The position numbers were made by a program, and so were the translations under genes. The notes under the pieces were generated by a model. The model ran no database searches. It saw only the letters and a list, made by a program, of their open reading frames with translations, and was not told the origin of the DNA. 33,014 nucleotides of DNA from the IMG/VR virus record IMGVR_UViG_3300008267_011356, positions 1 through 33,014 of that record. One strand, written 5' to 3'. Below are positions 31,902-33,014 of this stretch, piece after piece. How positions within the stretch are numbered: the stretch's first letter is position 1; each line of letters opens with the position of its first letter. The stretch comes from a virus.

Positions 31902-32487
31902 AATATTCCATTAATTTAATTAATTGCTCGTTGGTTCCAGAGTAAACAAATCTTTTTTCATGAGAAGTATGATTAGAATAAGTTTGCATTTTATTTGTGA
32001 ATTTTTCAACCAAATCTTTTAGTAAAAATGGTTGCATAAATATATCAGGAACTTTTTTGTTATGATTATAAGTTACAGGATATGTATCTGAAATTTCCTC
32101 TGGAAGTTTAACCGATAATTTGAAATCTTTTGATTCATAAATTAAATCATTACCATGACTTGAAACATCAATTTTCCAACAACCATCACAATCAATAGCA
32201 TCTCTTCCAGCAAATGTATATTGGTAATTTGGCTGTTTTTTATCAATTGGAAAGTTTTCTAATAAAAAAGAAAATACTTTTTGTAAACTATGTTTATCTC
32301 CAGTGTTCCAAGGATATCTATTTCTAAATTCAAAACCAACAGCATCTCTTTCGTAATGCGTGTAACAAATTGGTTTTATACCACATAAATTATAAACCTT
32401 ATCAGTTAGTTTTAATGCTCTGATTTGTTTTTGATGTTTAACTTCTAATTCTTGAAGTTCTTGTTCTAAGTTGAAATCTTTTTTCAT
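31879..32487 (-). CDS. Unknown 202-residue protein
   Basis: No family was recognised. The first ~28 residues form a charged helix (QELQELEVKHQKQIRALKL), then comes a mixed alpha/beta region with aromatic residues, a DCDGCW segment at about 97-102, and a C-terminal helix. The start overlaps the HNH gene stop as ATGA, so translation is coupled. Its end overlaps the next gene by 23 bases. Confidence 0.6.
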   Translation of the reverse strand: MKKDFNLEQELQELEVKHQKQIRALKLTDKVYNLCGIKPICYTHYERDAVGFEFRNRYPWNTGDKHSLQKVFSFLLENFPIDKKQPNYQYTFAGRDAIDCDGCWKIDVSSHGNDLIYESKDFKLSVKLPEEISDTYPVTYNHNKKVPDIFMQPFLLKDLVEKFTNKMQTYSNHTSHEKRFVYSGTNEQLIKLMEYYANSEES

Positions 32488-32897
32488 TTTACTTTGTTTT
32501 TAAGATATTTATTAATTTCGTTTTCAATGCTTTCTCTTGTAAATTCTATTGGAATTCGATTACTATTTAATCTCATAAGAATCCCTCTTGGAACGATTAT
32601 TAGATTTTCAATATCATCGTTGTCTTTATCTTTGTCCAAATGAATTACGCACCAACCATTAGGTATTTTTCCTTTGTGACATTCGTAAACGTGTTTTGGT
32701 CTGCGAACTCTTTTGTTTGGACCGGCATACAAGTGAGTGCAATCGGATTTTGGTTTTTGAATACCACCTTTCCAAGTGTTAGATTTTTCTCTAACTCTTT
32801 GTCCTGGTTTAAATTCTGTTTCAGGAGAAAGGTGTATTCCTTTTAAGCCTTTATTCCAAGGCACGTTTCCTGATTTGAAAGAACCTTTATTTCCCAT
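32484..32897 (-). CDS. HNH endonuclease with NUMOD3-like DNA-binding motif
   Basis: The 137-residue protein has a NUMOD3-like PWNKGLKG segment at 13-20 (a short DNA-contacting motif found repeated in homing endonucleases), a TWKGG turn at 41-45, and a compact HNH core: HVYECHKGKIPNGW from His69, VIHLD with His86, then DNDDIENL with Asn98. This is the HNH_3-like form in phages; it nicks or cuts DNA with one metal ion. The usual NN pair before the final Asn is ND here. The gene is not inside an intron or intein as far as seen, so it looks like a free-standing mobile gene or a working phage nuclease. It starts 1 base after the previous stop. Confidence 0.8.
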   Translation of the reverse strand: MGNKGSFKSGNVPWNKGLKGIHLSPETEFKPGQRVREKSNTWKGGIQKPKSDCTHLYAGPNKRVRRPKHVYECHKGKIPNGWCVIHLDKDKDNDDIENLIIVPRGILMRLNSNRIPIEFTRESIENEINKYLKNKVK

Positions 32898-32898
32898 C

Positions 32899-33014
32899 TT
32901 ACATACATTTAAAACATTCTATTGTTTTTTCTTTCAATTCTTTTTGTGATACTTCTTTACCACATTCTTTGCAATTGAATTTCCAATTTTCCCTAAACCC
33001 TTTGAAAAGTTCTT
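32899..33014 (-). CDS. C-terminal end of a zinc-ribbon protein (partial)
   Basis: The gene enters from beyond the right edge; the last 37 residues are visible, ending in TAA at 32899. They hold two Cys pairs, CKEC and CFKC, 14 residues apart, a zinc-ribbon or zinc-finger pattern. What the full protein does cannot be told. The stop is 1 base from the ATG of the HNH gene. Confidence 0.65.
   Translation of the reverse strand, partial: ELFKGFRENWKFNCKECGKEVSQKELKEKTIECFKCM

Noticed and set aside
1-33014. CRISPR arrays, tRNA genes, insertion sequences or a retron/diversity-generating system
   Set aside because: No regularly spaced repeats, cloverleaf-like gaps, transposase or reverse transcriptase motifs were found; almost all of the window is protein-coding.

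Overview
The window looks like part of the genome of a lytic phage of the crAss-like type (order Crassvirales) infecting a Bacteroidota host, probably a Flavobacterium-like one. The reasons are these. The sequence is very AT-rich. There are no Shine-Dalgarno sequences, only A-rich leaders before the start codons. Several gaps carry motifs of the Bacteroidota promoter type (TAnnTTTG near -7, in one case with TTTG near -33). One strand holds a block of very large virion genes ending in a giant protein with the DFDGD metal-binding loop of the crAss-like virion RNA polymerase. TAA, TAG and TGA all serve as stops, so no stop reassignment is seen. No tRNA, CRISPR array, insertion sequence or attachment site was found. 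No gene-free stretch reaches 300 bases; the longest gap is about 80.

Rightward block (1-18841, plus strand). It holds the end of a structural gene (probably a tail-tip or muzzle-type protein, by position), a small glycine-zipper protein, a 939-residue protein with an N-terminal lysozyme-like transglycosylase domain, a 698-residue unknown protein, an intrinsic terminator, and an 11.6-kb gene for a 3878-residue protein with an RNA polymerase catalytic loop. In related phages the proteins in this position are packed in the virion and ejected into the cell: the transglycosylase would open the wall, the glycine-zipper protein could help make a membrane channel, and the polymerase would transcribe the early genes.

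A two-way terminator at about 18914-18945 separates this block from the convergent leftward block.

Leftward block (33014-18928, minus strand). These genes are tightly packed and often overlapping. In transcription order they are: the end of a zinc-ribbon gene, an HNH endonuclease, about seven small unknown genes, a DnaB-type replicative helicase, a small unknown gene, two overlapping HU/IHF-like genes, an SSB-like protein with the acidic DDLPF tail, a NinB-like small protein, an unlisted small membrane protein, a Dda/RecD-type SF1 helicase, a 5'-3' exonuclease, a coiled-coil protein whose frame is broken (or shifted) near its end, a protein with a faint beta-clamp-like tail, a PD-(D/E)XK-like nuclease, small unknown genes, a KOW-motif protein, a MazG-like nucleotide pyrophosphohydrolase, and three small unknown genes. 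This is the replication, recombination and nucleotide-pool module. One small gene (20762-21013) runs against the rest of this block.

Besides the polymerase, the points most worth attention are the likely frameshift at about 23160, several terminator-like hairpins inside the first ~100 bases of leftward genes, palindromes overlapping candidate promoters at 20551-20579 and 24016-24032, and an HU-like protein that lacks its DNA-binding arms.
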